DNA of 64,000 bases from Rhizophagus irregularis (GCF_026210795.1 NC_089441.1:1426001-1490000), one strand, 5' to 3'. Positions 45,417 through 56,944 are shown, counted from the stretch's first letter. Numbers and translations: made by a program. The notes: generated from the letters alone by a model not told the origin.

Positions 45417-46143
45417 ATGATTATGAATAAAATTTTTAACCCACTCTTTCTTACATTCATTTTTTTCATTTTCCATTTTTACTATGTTGATGCCAAGTGT
45501 GAACAAATTACTAATGACTTGAAATCAAATGGTAAATGGAATTTTGATGATACTTTCTATTCATTTAGTGGTGGAAACATCACTTTTACTCTGCTCTTGT
45601 AAGTATAACTTCTATTTATTTAATTTATTTTTTCTTAATATTGATATAAATTTTCTTTATCGTTATAGTATGCCCTGTGGTGCATCAGTTCTTTTGATTC
45701 AAGTGGTATCTCAAAATGGGGGAGGTAATTTTGACGCACGCAACTTTACAAGAAATGACTTGAACGTTGATAAATACATCGGCGTTAATGTTATTACTGA
45801 TAAGCAGCATCTATTCCGTATACAAGCTAGTGTTAGTGACTTCAAAAACATTAGTTGTCCTAACCCCCGTTTCAGTGGAGAACTCTGCTATGCTAGATAT
45901 GTTGATGCTCCTGATTGTGAAAGAGAAAAAAATGCAATGATTATTGACAAAAATAAGGCGATTGATGAAAAAAATACGGCGATTAATAATTGCAAAAATG
46001 AAAAAGCTATAGTAATTGTTGTACCAATAGTAACCGCGATCATTGTAGCAGCGGGAAGTATAATAGCAGTAATAATTAAACAATATTTTGATGAGAAATC
46101 TAGCAAATGTGAAATATGCGATTCTCCTAAACCTATCCAATAA
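45417..46143 (+). CDS. Secreted/type I membrane protein, DMPCGAS family (copy D), 218 aa, long stalk
   Basis: Exon 1 is 45417-45598 (CTT|GTAAGT region) and exon 2 is 45669-46143 (after GTTATAG). The junction codon is TTT, so F-MPCGAS replaces D. Start MIMNKIFNPLFLTFIFFIFH aligns with the other copies; an ATG at 45390 is also in frame. Signal peptide ends VDA before KCEQ. The ectodomain keeps W-N-F-D-D-T-F-Y, NGGGNFDARNFTRNDLNVDK, FRIQASVSDFKNISC, FSGELCYARY and PDCEREKN. A ~25-residue stalk made of near-heptad units (AMIIDKNK, AIDEKNT, AINNCKNEK) precedes the helix VPIVTAIIVAAGSIIAVIIK. The tail, longest of the family, includes C-E-I-C (SSKCEICDSPKPIQ), a possible metal or lipid site. Glycine spacing in the helix is reduced. 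Single-pass topology is inferred. Confidence 0.82.
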
Positions 46144-48106
46144 GGCTATCATCATATATACCAACACACTTTATAATCATGTTAATGATATATTCTTTTC
46201 CAATTGAACATAAATATAACCATTATTATCTTCATTTCTCAAGCAATCTCTAAATTAATTTTAATAGAATTTTTGATAAAATAGATATTCAAGTAGCTCT
46301 AGATTTAGTTTGATATAATAGTCATTTTTAATTGCTCTTAAAATGACTCTAGATTTATACTAATATATAGAAATTTTAATATAATTTAATGTTATTTTTA
46401 GCATAGTCCTTTACGATTAATTTATAAAAATAATTAAATAAATTACGTGTTCATGCGTAATTTCGTATCTACATATACTAATAATGTCTAGTATATAATT
46501 TTAGTTTTAATAATTTGCAAAATTTAGACCATATTATTAAAGAAATAAGTTAATTTTTAAGATACAAAAACATCAATTTGCGCGAGTATCTCTTTATTTG
46601 AACATACCATATTATAGGTTTATGTCACCTGCCGTATAAAAGCGATCCGAAATTCGACCATCCAAATAATTCTGATCCGAATCCGATAACGGATAATTTT
46701 CATCCGTCACGGATAAATCCGGAATTCCGGATTAAACGTCAGATAATCCGTTTACCCACTATTATCCGTTGGTATAATTCACCACTCATATTTACAGGTT
46801 TATAAGAACCGCAAGTCGTAGTCATGTGATTATCAATGTCGGCCAGCACTATTGATTCTCCGCCAACATTATGATTAACTTCTATATCCGTCGGATATGA
46901 TTAACCCTCGGGTAAATTTCAATCCAGGCCGTGAGTCATTACATCATGAGTAAGTATTAGTAATTTTTAACATATTTAACTTACAATTATAATAATATGT
47001 TCGCATGTTTTTTCCGCAAAAATATAAATAATTAAATTTTAAAATATAATTATTGTTTAAGTATTAGTTTTGCTTGTGCTATAAAAAAAGATTAAAAATT
47101 AAGAATATTAATTAAACTACGAAAAATTTTATTTTCATATGGAAGGATTTTTACCAAGCTACCCAATTTAGAAAATGGTAAGAAATATGTTATTATAAAA
47201 TGATTTTTTTTTTTTTATCTAGATCCGTAATTTTTTTATAATATTGTATAATCTTCAAAGTTATAAGACTTCCAATTTGGTGTGAAATTGAATTTTATTT
47301 TGCATTGTTTAAAGAAATTTGCTTCGAATATTCAAATTGTTTTTTGTACGCTTCTAATTTATTGAGAAATTTTTACATTTATTCGAAATAACCTTATTCT
47401 TCCTTTATCTTAAACAAATATTTATTTCAATCTTGATAATATACAATATTAAAACAAATATTAATACTCATAAGAAAACCATAATTAACAATAAAGAAAA
47501 AAAAAATGACATAATGACCCATATATATTGCATAAGACTTTTTCATCGAATTTCAAATTTGTTTAAAAATTTACCTCTCATAATTAATTGCTTCAAAAAT
47601 TTAGTCATTAAATTTTGAATTATTAAGATTCATAGTTGCGAATTTGCGATGGATTCATATTCGTTGATAGCGTGCCGCGTGCGAAGAAGCTTAAGAAATA
47701 TTGTTTACTAAATTAACGGTAACTTTCAAAGTTACTAAGCTATCATCATCTCGCAAAGTGGAAATAAAATCCATCCGGTACTTGTCTTTGCTAAATTAGT
47801 TGATTTTCGAAGAGGATAAAAAGGAAAAGAAAATTAGTTGTAAAAAGGGGACTTATTTTATATATCAAATGTTTTACCCATATTAGAAACCACAAAAACT
47901 GTAAATGGATCATGTGTCACAATGTTACAATGTTAATTTTCACATGGCTCTAAGCGAAAGTTTTACAATATACAGTATACGAAGCGATATGATTTTACTT
48001 TATTTTACTATATTTGAATTCATTTAAAAATCATAAGTCCACCAATATTCGTCATATTAAATCAAATTTATACATAAACATTTACAGTAAAAGTAGCCTT
48101 CTCGAT
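46144..48106. other. Intergenic, with an ATCCG-rich repeat patch at 46640-46780
   Basis: 46640-46780 is dense in GGATAATCCG-related words in both orientations (GATCCGAATCCGATAACGGA, AAATCCGGAATTCCGGATTA), a degenerate palindromic repeat. The rest is AT-rich, without genes. Confidence 0.45.
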
Positions 48107-48345
48107 AATATTCCGATTACAGACAAAATTCTTAAAACGCTATTTCTTTCTTTATTTCTATTCATTTTCTTTTCTTACAGCGTGGATACAAAATTCAAGC
48201 AAATCAACTAATGGTTGAAGGCAGATGGTTAATGGAATTTTGATGACACGTATGAATTTTATCCCAAAATGGAAGTGACTTTTATGCACGCACCTTTAAT
48301 GAACATTGAAAAATGTATTGCTGAATTTAACAAATCTGACAATCA
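48107..48345 (+). pseudogene. Dead copy of the DMPCGAS membrane family, exons collapsed
   Basis: The signal peptide is clear (ITDKILKTLFLSLFLFIFFS, then YSVDTKFKQIN), followed by a stop. WLKADG, a second stop and WNFDDTYEFY match exon 1 of copies B-D. The sequence then passes directly, without intron or GGNITFTL codons, into bases that align with the QNGG-DFDAR-F region of exon 2 (CCCAAAATGGAAGTGAC, TTTTATGCACGCACCTTTAA), out of frame. About 130 bp across the intron is therefore deleted, and two in-frame TAA codons are present. The upstream flank still resembles that of copy C (AATATTCGTCAT). Confidence 0.75.
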
Positions 48346-49329
48346 ATTATACTATTTTAAACTATGATTATTTTATTTTATTAGTAATTGTTATTTTTAT
48401 ATTTATAATACTCTACATATCAATTCCATAACCGAGCATAGACATAATTTATTATTCGTAAATGTATTTATCTTCTTTTAAGAAAAGAAGTAAACCTGTT
48501 TTCTATGATAAATCATAGAAAAGATTTTAAATCCTTTTACGCTTAATATTTCAGACCAATATTTAGCATAAATTTTGTATACTGGCTGTATTTCTTTAAA
48601 AATTATGTGTTATTGCTAAGATACTCTCCCTTAAACGAAACTTGCGCGCTTATTCTAGAATTAAATTTTATATTTACGCTAATCATAATCATTAGTTATG
48701 AACATAGAATTACTTGTTTTAATAAAATTAACTTTTTTTAAAAAATATTGAATTATATTAAAAAATTAGGATAAAATTAATTATGTACGTTAATTTATAC
48801 TGGCTTTTTGTTACTTTGTTACGAATTATTCAGGAAAGTTACGACCTTATTTTACTGCGGTATTGATGGCTAAATCCGCAGCATACGCAGTAACTCTATT
48901 GAAGACATGAAACGTTTGAACAGACCTCCAACTCCTAAGAAACCACGTAGGTTGAAACGTTTTAACTATCCGATATTTTAATTTGCAATTTAATTTTGTT
49001 ATAATCATGTTTTCTTAGCTAGATTAAAATAAAATTCTGAATGTTTAGAAATTAGGACATAAAAGACAAGTTTCATTAAAAGATGTGATTCGTAAAATAT
49101 ACGAGTTTATTGATAAAATTTTTCATGTACCGTAAAATTTTATTCGTGAGTAAATTATAAATTTTCTTGAGTATTATGGATCATACAAGTTTAATTTACA
49201 CAACTTTTATTCTTTTACTTTATTGACTTTAACGTTAAATATTATTATTAGCTATATCACGGGCTATATGTAACTCAATCACAAATCAAATGGCTAGCGA
49301 GATTCTTAATTATTAACCAGTATTTCTTG
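48346..49329. other. AT-rich intergenic DNA
   Basis: No gene. Near 48895-48985 a short plus frame (IEDMKRLNRPPTPKKPRRLK, then RFNYPIF-stop) is protein-like and basic, probably a retroelement-derived remnant. Confidence 0.35.
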
Positions 49330-49338
49330 GTTCAGACT

Positions 49339-49955
49339 AAAACAGGGCGGACATCTCATATTATCACGATATTGCCGATCATTTTGCCGATCATTTGTCC
49401 AATATTGTCACAAAAAAATACCGTTGAGTTTATTTTTTTTACAAATTCTACATAATAATGTATAAAATTTTGATTTTATTTACTTTATTTATATACTATT
49501 AATAAATTAATTCATAAAATAGTTCATGAAGATTTTACCAAATATTAGCCTTATATTAGTTAATCTTACAATAATTGCAACCATGTATTTAATGATAACT
49601 TGTTTATCAAAAATTATTTTAGCCATGGATTCTTAAATACCTAAATAATATACTATAAAAGTTTCAAGTTTCGCCCTAACATCTGTGGCTTCGCCCGAAG
49701 CTTCAAAGTCAAATTGGCATATGATTGGCTAATACTATAATTATTAAAAATTTCGGCTCAAAGCTAACTTTATCTTTTTTTGCCACAATAATTTTATAGT
49801 ATATTTTGGGTATCTCAAACTACCAAATAAAATAATTAGTACAATTTTTCTAGCAAATATGATTTTGCTTGGAGCTTCAAAATAAACGTGATAATCAATA
49901 TATATATGATCGGCAAATGATCGGCAAAATGATAATAAGCATGTCCGCCCTGTTT
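49339..49955. mobile_element. MULE-like non-autonomous element, 617 bp, 9-bp target duplication
   Basis: Inverted ends AAAACAGGGCGGACATCTCA (left) and AAACAGGGCGGACATGCTTA (right, reverse complement) continue into TTGCCGATCA repeats on both sides. The 9-bp sequence GTTCAGACT flanks the element at 49330-49338 and 49956-49964, as expected for Mutator-like insertion. No transposase gene. The 68-codon frame at 49869 straddles the right end and is not a gene. Confidence 0.8.
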
Positions 49956-50205
49956 GTTCAGACTGTTAATACAGATGAATTTTTCTATGTAATTAAACAA
50001 ATAAGATTATTTATTAAGTATATAGAAATAGGGATACACTTCATGTACTTTTCAGATACTTTGACGATAATGTGATCGAGATGATATGCTACATTTCATT
50101 ATTAATATATATAAAATATACATCATTAATGCTCGTTAGTATCGAACTCCAACGCTAACTCAAAACTATACGTGTGCAAGAAATTTATCTTTACAATAAA
50201 ATTAC

Positions 50206-51109
50206 AGTAGTGGTCATAAGTATCCCACCCCTCATAATTTCTGAAATCAATTAATAACACCCACTAAAATTTTTTGGGATTCAAGTATAATGCTAACCTT
50301 GATCGTGTGTAAAATTTTAAATTTGTATGATGCATATTTTAGGAGTTAGATGATCAGTAAATTTTGTGTCTCTAAAAATTTTATTTTTTTTTACACATAT
50401 ATTTTCATTCCTTTATTATTTCATGCCTTAGTCTTCTAAATATATAAATTTTTTTTTTGAATATATTAATTTCAAGAGTTACTACACATTTTCCTTAAAT
50501 TTTTTACCAGATAAAATACATATTTGGGAAATTTCAATTATATCATATTTTTCCTTTTATTTATTCATAATTTTTGATTGTGTTTTGAATTATCAACTTT
50601 ATGCAAGGTTCATTCTAAGTTATATTTGCTAAAAATATCATAGGAATAAGCCAAGAGATCTCCTTTATAGGTACTATGCATAAAATGAGTGTCAAAACTT
50701 TATTTAAGTAAAAATTGGTTTACTAAATCTCAGAGCTAAAAAAATGATTAAAATAACGGATTTTTTATAGATAGCATGATTTTTTTCATTATTATGTCTT
50801 TATTTTGATGGTATTTTTGGCCAAATAAAAAATTATAATCCTAACTATAATGAATGTAAGTAACTATTTTTTCAAAATTTCGCTTTAGTACTATTGAATA
50901 TTTACGTGCAAAATATTATTTATTAAAAAAGATCAGCATTTTGCAGCTAAAAATTCACCAATCATCTAACTCCTATAATATACATCATACGAACTTAAAA
51001 TTTTACACGTGATCAAGGTTAGTATTATACTGAATCCCAAAAAATTTTAATAGGTGTTATTATTTGATTTTAAAAATTATGAGGGGTGGGATACTTATGA
51101 CCACTACTG
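50206..51109. mobile_element. Tc1/mariner-type non-autonomous element with ~165-bp inverted ends, 904 bp
   Basis: Starts CAGTAGTGGTCATAAGTATC and ends with its exact inverse; the inverted similarity extends about 165 bp inward on both sides with few mismatches (shared internal words GATTCA, CTAACCTTGATC, GGAGTTAGATGAT). Flanked by TA on both sides (50204-50205, 51110-51111). The 570-bp interior is AT-rich with no transposase frame. It sits in the 3' flank of the BTB-TLDc gene at 51272. Paralogous flanks near 53495 and 57485 (ACTAAACAATTCATTATTAA) lack it. Confidence 0.85.
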
Positions 51110-51271
51110 TATAAACAATTAGGATTATATCATTGTTAATGACTAGAATTAACAGTTAAATATTCTTGACTTTCCAGTAGTAAGTTATCATAATTCTCTT
51201 TTTAATACTTCAAGAAAAATGTATAAAATAAATATTTACTTATAATAAAGCAACTATATAATAAATATAAT

Positions 51272-52780
51272 TTAACTATCTTTAATAACATGAAATACTT
51301 CATAATCATCTACATACATTTTTCTTGGGAAATTACATGTAGGATAGCAACTTGTACAGGTACTACACCAAACATCAACAGGATTAATACTATAATTTAT
51401 ATATAAATCATTACAACCAAATACTGGACCACATGTTTTGTGGCAATATATAGAACGTGTCCTAAGAATATTATAAGCGACTGTCGCAGTTTGAAGATTA
51501 TTTTTATCAGAGAATGAGAAAATAAAACCATTGTCTGTAATCTTAAAACCACCACTCGAATCCCAAAAAAGTGGATTATATCCTCCAACTATCCGTTCCG
51601 AATTTTTAATTTTTACTACAACTATAGTAGGTCCTTTGTTATCACATTTAGCATGAAATGCTGCAGCTGTATTACCATCCCTGCTAGCTCTATATAAGAG
51701 ATTAAAATTATAAGAGGTATCATTAATATATTTGTCATCTTTTTTCTTTTTATCAATCCAATTTGAAAAGAGTGTGAGGTGCTCTTGATTAATTATAATA
51801 GAGTCTACAGAGTACACATTAGATTTTGGATGCCTTGGTGTATATTTTGGTTTGTATCCAGGAATCATATAAAATTTTAAAATATCATCTCTTAATTCTT
51901 TAGAAAAAATATCTTCATAGGGTTTAACTTTGTTAAAATAATCTTCAGTAGAGATTTCATAAAATCTAATTAAGGGAATGAATTTATACAGAATTCTTTT
52001 AAACATATTAATGTCATCTTGATTCCATTTAGAGACGTCTTGATTAAGTGATTTCTCTTGAGCTAATCCCCATTTAATTAAATTTTCCCAAATTTCAATT
52101 TCTTTTAAATTCAAGTCATCACGTTTTAAAATAATTTCCAATAGAGGAGCAGGAAATTGAGTGAATTTATCGGAGTTGAATAAAATTTTTGGATCAGAAC
52201 AAATTTTATCCAAACAATATTCTTGTAAATTAACAAGTGATTTACAATAATAAATAATTTGAAAAATTCCGATTGGGTCATTTTGCAAGAATTGTTGTTG
52301 ATTCTTAATAATAGAATCCTCGATAAGTTTAGTTAATTTTTTCAACATTAATTCATCAGAAGCAAACATAAAATTCAATAGCTCAGTTCCAGTTTTATTA
52401 GCAATATCTATTTTATCAGTATAAAAATACCTAAAAATATGAAAAGACATTATTAGGTAAAATTTATAAAAAAAAAAAAAAAAAAAAAATGATTGAAAAT
52501 TTAAGTAACGTTCTATAGCTACTTACTTAAGAATAACATTAAAAATTCGTGGCAAAATATTTGGTAATTTAATTATATATTTTCCATCTTTTTTTTCGAT
52601 ATTCTCAGCGGATAATGTTTTATTAAAATATTCGGATCTACAGCGTAAAATACAAGAATGTGCATGAAATTCCTTAAAATTGGGTTCTTTTCCAATATGA
52701 ATAATAACATTATAATCCGTTTCTATTTTGAGTAATTGTCCAAACGCTTCGGATAAATCAGTTTCAAAATTGTAAGTCAT
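51272..52780 (-). CDS. BTB-BACK-TLDc domain protein (tandem copy 1), 470 aa
   Basis: Exon 1 is 52780-52527 (CTT AA|GTAAGT) and exon 2 is 52430-51272 (after ATTTTTAG); 96-bp intron. BTB ~22-115 (YNVIIHIGKEPNFKEFHAHS, YFYTDKIDIANKTG), BACK ~140-215 (ICSDPKILFNSDKF, IWENLIKWGLAQ), TLDc ~300-470 (LLYRASRDGNTAAAFHAKCD, IVGGYNPLFW, VDDYEVFHVIKDS). An internal ATG at 52450 is intronic and not the start. The TLDc tail is odd: seven cysteines in about 45 residues (YCHKTCGPVFGC, then VWCSTCTSCYPTC), absent from the other tandem copies, suggesting a metal- or disulphide-bonded loop. Nearly identical to the next copy over the first ~285 residues. A TIR element lies directly 3' of it. Confidence 0.92.
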
Positions 52781-53734
52781 ATTTATTTGAAATTTCTCAA
52801 TGTAAATTTTTTGAGAAAAAAAAAGAAAAAAAAAAGAACTTTTTGAAGATCATTATTTTATAAAGTAAAATTACGGACAGAATGGGCATAATTCTCCGAA
52901 CCAATTATATTATCAAAATGATTACGTAATAGAGGCTGAAATTAAGATCAATTTCAGCTAAAATTTTGATAACCTCGGCCAAAATTGTTGTTATCTCGAC
53001 GAAATATTTGCTATAGTTGTCTGCAATATTATTTTAAATTAACTCGTTGCTAATCCCATTATTGATTAATCAACTAAATTAGTATTTTTCATTAAATAAC
53101 ATAGTAATTTTAAGGTAGTATTGATATCCGTGTATAAGTCGCTTCACGCATTTTTATTTAATTTATAGATGCATTTTTGATAATGGGATCGAGGTAATAT
53201 GCTACATTTCACTATTGATATACATCCATTTATTGATTAATAAAACTTTCATCATTATGTTCGTTAGTATCGAATTTTGACGTTACCCAAAACCACACAT
53301 GTATAAGATTTTGTAAAAAAATTTAACCTTACTGACGGTAACTTCCTTTTAAAAAAAAATTAGTAATATTAAGTGGAAATATTATTTATATATTGTAACA
53401 TTCCTTTGTTTATAAAATTCTTTGTGTTTAAATTATCTTGGAGATTCTACCTCGCTCAATTTAAATTTAAAAATCGCACATTTTTAATGATTACTAAACA
53501 ATTCATTATTAATGACTACTAGAATTAGTTATAATTAACACATATCATTAATGAAAAACTGCTGATTCTATTGAGAAATGACTGCAAAAATAAAGATGGA
53601 TAATTTTAAATATTCTTAACTTTTTCAGTAGATATCATAATTCATCTTTTGGTACTTCAAGAAAAACTTATAAAATAAATATTTACTCATAATATATAAT
53701 TTAATAAAGCAACTATACATTAAATATAGTTTAA

Positions 53735-55218
53735 CTAGTATCTTTTAATAACTTGAAATACTTCATAATCATCTACATTAATACTATTTGGTAAGTCCAG
53801 TGGAGGATAACAATTTAGTAAATACCAACAATAGGTCCAAATATTAGGACCGCTAGAAAAATTTAAACCTAAATCATTACCAAATATTGGGCCACGATTT
53901 GGATAACACTGCACGTGGCAATTACCAATACTGTAAACAACATTTGCACTCTGAAGATTACTCTTATTCGTAAATGAGAATATAAAACTATCTTTTATAT
54001 TCTTATTACCATTACTTGAATCCCAAAAAAGTGGATTATATCCTCCAATTATTTGTTCCGAATTTGTAATTTTTGCTACAACTATGGTAGCTCCTTTGTT
54101 ATCACATTTAGCATGAAATGCTTTGGCTGTATTACCATCCCTGCTAGCTCTATATAAGAGATTAAAATTATAAATATATTTAACGTCTTTTTTCTTATCA
54201 ATCCAATCTGTAAAAATTATAAGGTGCTCTTGATTAATTATAATAGAGTCTGCATAACATTTTGGATGTCTTGGTGTATATTTTGGTTTGTATCCAGGAA
54301 TCATATAAAATTTTAAAATATCATCTCTTAATTCTTTAGAAAAAATATCTTCATAGGGTTTAACTTTGTTAAAATAATCTTCAGTAGAGATTTCATAAAA
54401 TCTAATTAAAGGAATAAATTTATACAGAATCCTTTTAAATATATTAATATCATCTTGGTTCCATTTAGAGACGTCTTGATTAAGTGATTTCTCTTGAGCT
54501 AATCCCCATTTAATTAAATTTTCCCAAATTTCAATTTCTTTTAAATTCAAATCATCACGTTTTAAAATAATTTCCAATAAAGGAGCAGGTAATTGAGTGA
54601 ATTTATCGGAGTTGAATAAAATTCCTGGATCAGAACAAATTTTATCCAAAAAATATTCTTGTAAATTAACAAGTGATTTACAATAATAAATAATTTGAAG
54701 AATTCCGATTGGGTCATTCTGCAAGAATTGTTGTTGATTCTTAATAATAGAATTTTCGACAAGGTTAGTTAATTTTTTCAACATTAATTCATCAGAAGCA
54801 AACATAAAATTCAATAGCTCAGTTCCAGTTTTATTAGCAATATCTATTTTATCAGTATAAAAATAGCTAAAAATATGAAAAGACATTATTAGGTAAAATT
54901 TATAAAAAAAAAGAAAGAAAAAAAAAATGATTGAAAATTTAAGTAATGTTCTATAGCTACTTACTTAAGAATAACATTAAAAACTCGTGGCAAAATATTT
55001 GGTAATTTAATTATATATTTTCCATCTTTTTCTTCGATATTCTCAGCGGATAATGTTTTATTAAAATATTCGGATCTACAGCGTAAAATACAAGAATGTG
55101 CATGAAATTCCTTGAAATTAGGTTCTTTTCCAATATGAATAATAACATTATAATCCGTTTCTGTTTTGAGTAATTGTCCAAACGCTTCAGATAAATCAGA
55201 TTCAAAATTGTAAGTCAT
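53735..55218 (-). CDS. BTB-BACK-TLDc domain protein (tandem copy 2), 461 aa
   Basis: Exon 1 is 55218-54965 and exon 2 is 54866-53735; 98-bp intron, same phase. The acceptor is TTTTTAG|C, giving N-Y-F-Y-T-D-K at the junction where copies 1, 3 and 4 have K. Over exon 1 and the first ~200 residues of exon 2 I count about a dozen differences from tandem copy 1, while the last ~100 residues differ at roughly half of positions and the linker before TLDc is shorter (RHPKCYADS). TLDc core (LLYRASRDGNTAKAFHAKCD, IIGGYNPLFW) and end (VDDYEVFQVIKRY) are kept. DLGLNF replaces the usual DLYxN. Same domain roles as its paralogues; probably functional. Confidence 0.92.
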
Positions 55219-55261
55219 TTTTATTTGAAATTTCTCAATGTAAATTTTTTGAGAAAAAAGA

Positions 55262-56944
55262 AAAAAAAAAGAATTTTTTGATCACTATAAAAGATTTGTT
55301 GATCGATTTAAATAAAGTCTGAATGTCAGACAATAAAAAGGAAATCACTCAGTGGCAAATCTAATATATATGTGCAATATATATATATATTTGATATTTA
55401 GCATGACGACCTAGTCGACCTACCCACCACCCGGATGAGGTGCGTCCATATAGTATTTTTCTTTTTTTGTAAAAATTGTGGGATAGTGATTTTAAACTAT
55501 CTTTAATAAGTTAGCTAAAAGAAGTAACTAAAACAATTGTAATTTATTATTATTATTGTAAAAAAAAAAAAATTATTTAAATACTTTTTTTCGTCATAAA
55601 AATTAAGCCAAAATGACCATCAATTATACCAAAAATAATCATGGGATATTTTTTTTTTTTAATACACAATAACTTTGCATAATCTTTATTAACTAAATTA
55701 GGTAATTAAAAGCATATTATTCTTAAAATTCCAATTTAACTAAACTAAAAAAAGATAGTATGAGTTCTCTTTTTTTAAAAATTGCATAATCATGTATTTT
55801 ATACAATTAAATATGATTCTTTGTCATACAATAAGATCAAATAATGTTTTCACTAAAGAAAATGAATAAAAATAAAATATTATTTAAAAAATTTATGATT
55901 TAAAAAAAATATGATCTTTTTTATAGTCTTGTATGATGATCAATATTTGTTATGAATAATTAGAGTACAATAGGATGGATTTTTTTTTTATTAAATATAA
56001 AAATCTTTATCTGAAAAATTAATGATAAGTCTTATCTAAGATACTGTATTATTTATTTAAATAAAACAAGTCATAATTATAATTGTATATTTTTCGTCAG
56101 AGTCATACTAAAATGACCACGAAAGATTTTATTTCAAATAATCTAAACAATTAAAAAAGTACAATAAAACAAATTATTATTTTATTTATATATGAGAATT
56201 TTTTTCCCAAAATTAATAATAAAAAACAAAAGACATAATTATAATTGTTCAAAATCTTTTTTCGTTTGGAGTCTTACTACAATAAAACAGATTATTTTTT
56301 TTCCCAAATGATTATCTAAATTTTTTATAATTATCGTACAATTATTCAAGATCATACTAAAATTAATATGAGAATTTTTTCCCAAATAATTATCTAAAAT
56401 GTTTAGATCTTTCTTCCCACGCACACTAAAATTAAACTAAGATTTTTTTTATTAAATAATCATAATTATAATTGTTTTTGACCTTTTTTCGTACTAAAAT
56501 GATCAACATACAATTTTACGAAAGATTTTTTTAGATGATCTAAATAATTTAAAAAAATAATATAATATAACGATAATAAATAATTAAATTATATATTAAA
56601 AAAAAATTTTTTTTCCAATAATATATATATCTAAACCATTTCTTTTCATAGCACTTTAGAATTTTTTTTTTTAAGAAAGAAAAAAAAAATATGCCATCAG
56701 CAGTATCTGTATTATCGCAAGTCAAACCCAAAGGATTAGATGGTGGATTTGTCAATGGTTTGGCAAACTATAAGATTTTACCAAAAACATTCATTTTATA
56801 AATACAGAATTTAACATTTGTAATACAATGTATAGTTATTTATTAGTATTATTCTTAACAATAAATGTTCAGTTACAATTCCTGTTTCTAATTCAATCAT
56901 ATTGAACAGTTTAGAACCCCCTGACGCCCTGTCAGCAATTTGTT
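55262..56944. repeat. ~1.65-kb AT-rich insertion with internal degenerate repeats
   Basis: Compared with the spacer upstream of tandem copy 1 (52845-52880), this spacer is interrupted near 55280 and resumes at about 56945 (TTTATAAAGTAAAATTA). The extra DNA contains repeated blocks of the form TTTTTTCGT, then CATACTAAAATGACC, then GAAAGATTTTTTT, then AATAATCTAAA (55588, 56091, 56256, 56346, 56480) in a very AT-rich setting. No gene is found. 55400-55445 is GC-richer (GACCTAGTCGACCTACCCAC) and may be an element edge. Confidence 0.5.

Noticed and set aside
45811-46167. 118- and 72-codon minus-strand frames
   Set aside because: Antisense to exon 2 of membrane-family copy D; the plus-strand frame is supported by three paralogues.
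56549-56755. 68-codon minus-strand frame in the AT-rich insertion
   Set aside because: Low-complexity aromatic/lysine composition with no motif; not a gene.
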